From: Pseudobacteriovorax antillogorgiicola
GTDB lineage: Bacteria; Bdellovibrionota_B; Oligoflexia; Oligoflexales; RGVZ01
Assembly: GCA_945865565.1 (NCBI GenBank)
Contig: CAMBEK010000003.1
Location: 62,001-126,000 of the forward strand
DNA length: 64,000 bases
Direction: 5' to 3'
Within the stretch, counting starts at the first letter, position 1. Each line of letters starts with the position of its first letter. The notes under the pieces were generated by a model. It was not told the origin of the DNA. It did no database searches and was given only the letters and a program-made list of their open reading frames with translations. The position numbers were made by a program, and so were the translations under genes. Shown here one piece after another: positions 62,927-64,000 of this stretch.

Positions 62927-64000
62927 TCAGACAGGAATCACGACCAAATCGACAATTTCAAGACCGAATCCAGCCAGACCCTTGAGGGAACGCTGGGTGG
63001 AAACATGGGTCCGCATTCTGCGGATGCCAAGTTGGCGCAGGATTTGGGCGCCAATTCCGTAAAGCCGCGGATCCATAGAACGCCAATGGTTCATCCCCGA
63101 AGCGGCGCCAGTGCCTGGTGTCGACTCGTCGGGCCTTTGCATTTCCATCACATCGTCCACGAACGCTTGAGAGCCTCCCGGATGAGACAGGTACAAAACA
63201 ACCGCATGCTCTGAAGATTGGAGCAGCTTGAGCCCATAATCCACCAATCGCCGCCCCGTCTCCCCGCTGCTGAATACATCGATCAGCGGCCGTTGCCGGT
63301 GCACCCGGACATCGACCACCTGTTCGGCTTGAAATGGACCTCCCTTGACCAGGGCGACGTGCTGCGCGCCATCCACAAGGCTTCGGAAGCAGTACGCATC
63401 AAAAATACCGCCCGGCGTTTGAACGGGCTCCATGGCAATTTGGACCACCAGGGAATCGCGCAAAAGTCGAAATTCAATCAGGTCGGCAATCGATACAACC
63501 GGCATGTTATGCCGTTTTGAAAACTGCTCAAGGTCGGGCATCCGGGCCATCGTGCCGTCGTCTTTCATGATTTCGCAGATGACGGCCGCCGGTTTCATTC
63601 CAGCTAGCCGTACCAGATCGACAGACCCTTCGGTGTGGCCAGACCGTTCAAGCACACCGCCATGCTTTGCCTTCAAGGGAAACACATGACCGGGCACCAC
63701 GATGTCATCCGGTGTCGACTTGTCGTCAATGGCCACGCGAATCGTTTCCGCGCGGTCTGCAGCACTGATCCCCGTTGAAACACCGTGACGGGCCTCGATG
63801 GAAACCGTGAATGCCGTCGATCTCGAGCTACCCTGTTTGGCGTTGTCGCCCATCATGGGCAACTGCAGCCGATCGATCATTGCGGGAGCGACGGACAGGC
63901 AAACAAGACCACGTGCCTCGCGCACCATGAAGTTGATCTTGTCTGCCGCAACGTGTTCTGCTGCAAAAACAAGGTCACCCTCGTTCTCGCGGTCCTCGTC
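62927..64000 (-). CDS. ribB: DHBP synthase with degenerate GTP cyclohydrolase II domain (RibBA-like), N-terminus beyond window
   Basis: The gene runs off the right edge; 357 residues are visible. It begins in the DHBP-synthase active site (DEDRENEGDL) and continues with ARHGVSTGISAADRAETIRV, PGHVFPLKAKHGGVLERSGHTEGSVDL (read in parts) and MPVVSIADLIEFR. The C-terminal part has the RibA order but without the three zinc Cys: the stretch reads RVHRQRPLIDVFSSGETGRR, with Arg, Thr and Arg where Cys is expected. DHBP synthase activity is likely; GTP cyclohydrolase II activity is not. Followed by ribH after 36 bases. Confidence 0.88.
   Translation of the reverse strand, partial: DEDRENEGDLVFAAEHVAADKINFMVREARGLVCLSVAPAMIDRLQLPMMGDNAKQGSSRSTAFTVSIEARHGVSTGISAADRAETIRVAIDDKSTPDDIVVPGHVFPLKAKHGGVLERSGHTEGSVDLVRLAGMKPAAVICEIMKDDGTMARMPDLEQFSKRHNMPVVSIADLIEFRLLRDSLVVQIAMEPVQTPGGIFDAYCFRSLVDGAQHVALVKGGPFQAEQVVDVRVHRQRPLIDVFSSGETGRRLVDYGLKLLQSSEHAVVLYLSHPGGSQAFVDDVMEMQRPDESTPGTGAASGMNHWRSMDPRLYGIGAQILRQLGIRRMRTHVSTQRSLKGLAGFGLEIVDLVVIPV

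Overview
The window reads as ordinary chromosome of a Gram-negative, flagellated, chemotactic bacterium with many lipoproteins and outer-membrane barrels. I infer a member of the former Deltaproteobacteria, most likely Bdellovibrionota/Oligoflexia. The reasons are a TPR/outer-membrane-barrel cluster resembling the gliding-motility (Glt) genes of Myxococcus and Bdellovibrio, kinase-less chemotaxis-type proteins, a VLCAD-type acyl-CoA dehydrogenase and the general gene style. No 16S rRNA is present, so the assignment is an inference. I see no prophage, transposase, integrase or CRISPR array. The only strong mobile-like signal is a family of short imperfect hairpin repeats in four intergenic blocks.

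Layout. 0-2.9 kb: start of rmuC (minus), then a tightly overlapped trio of monomeric sarcosine-oxidase-type flavoenzyme, yeast-FCY1-type cytosine deaminase and Hsp33. 3.0-9.8 kb: five-gene envelope operon (outer-membrane barrel, three TPR proteins of which one is a lipoprotein, one small secreted protein), the best candidate for a Glt-like machine. 9.8-18.6 kb: lipocalin and unknown lipoprotein, a large repeat-domain lipoprotein, a YjiH-type membrane protein, hairpin-repeat block 1, HPPD, a SUMF1-domain lipoprotein and an orphan PxpA. 18.7-22.1 kb: a secreted protein of unknown function coupled to a patatin-like protein lacking the catalytic Asp, then a DUF4160/HTH toxin-antitoxin-like pair with a perfect 26-bp palindrome upstream. 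22.2-29.4 kb: FadD, an alpha/beta-hydrolase lipoprotein plus an outer-membrane barrel, a ParA-type ATPase and a zinc alcohol dehydrogenase. 29.4-43 kb: CheA-like protein without kinase parts, STAS-like Cys protein, animal-type glutaminyl cyclase, enolase, PepA, pyrophosphatase, purine nucleoside phosphorylase, HemB, RuvC, an MFS transporter, repeat block 2, a HAD-DUF4286 fusion and an M3 oligopeptidase. 43-54.6 kb: VLCAD-type dehydrogenase, nuclease-XPD-type helicase fusion, repeat block 3, tandem Usp, flavin-binding protein, double pseudo-receiver TPR protein, MDR reductase, FliN-like SpoA protein, thiolase, DUF2892 protein and tRNA-Met. 54.6-64 kb: LtaS-family sulfatase, FliT-like chaperone and FliD, repeat block 4, a small lipoprotein, then a coupled minus-strand chain ribB(A)-ribH-nusB-unknown-GT-C-like membrane protein.

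How the genes fit together. Fatty-acid and beta-oxidation steps are scattered here (a possible outer-membrane channel, hydrolase, FadD, VLCAD-type dehydrogenase, thiolase, MDR reductase). Motility is represented by FliD, the FliT-like protein, the FliN-like protein and possibly the Glt-like operon. A recurrent theme is signalling or enzyme scaffolds that have lost catalytic residues: CheA without kinase, receivers without the phosphorylated Asp, patatin without Asp, RibA domain without zinc Cys, SUMF1 without the usual Cys pair.

All start sites were chosen from visible Shine-Dalgarno sequences and gene overlaps. Functional names rest on motifs read by eye, not on database searches.
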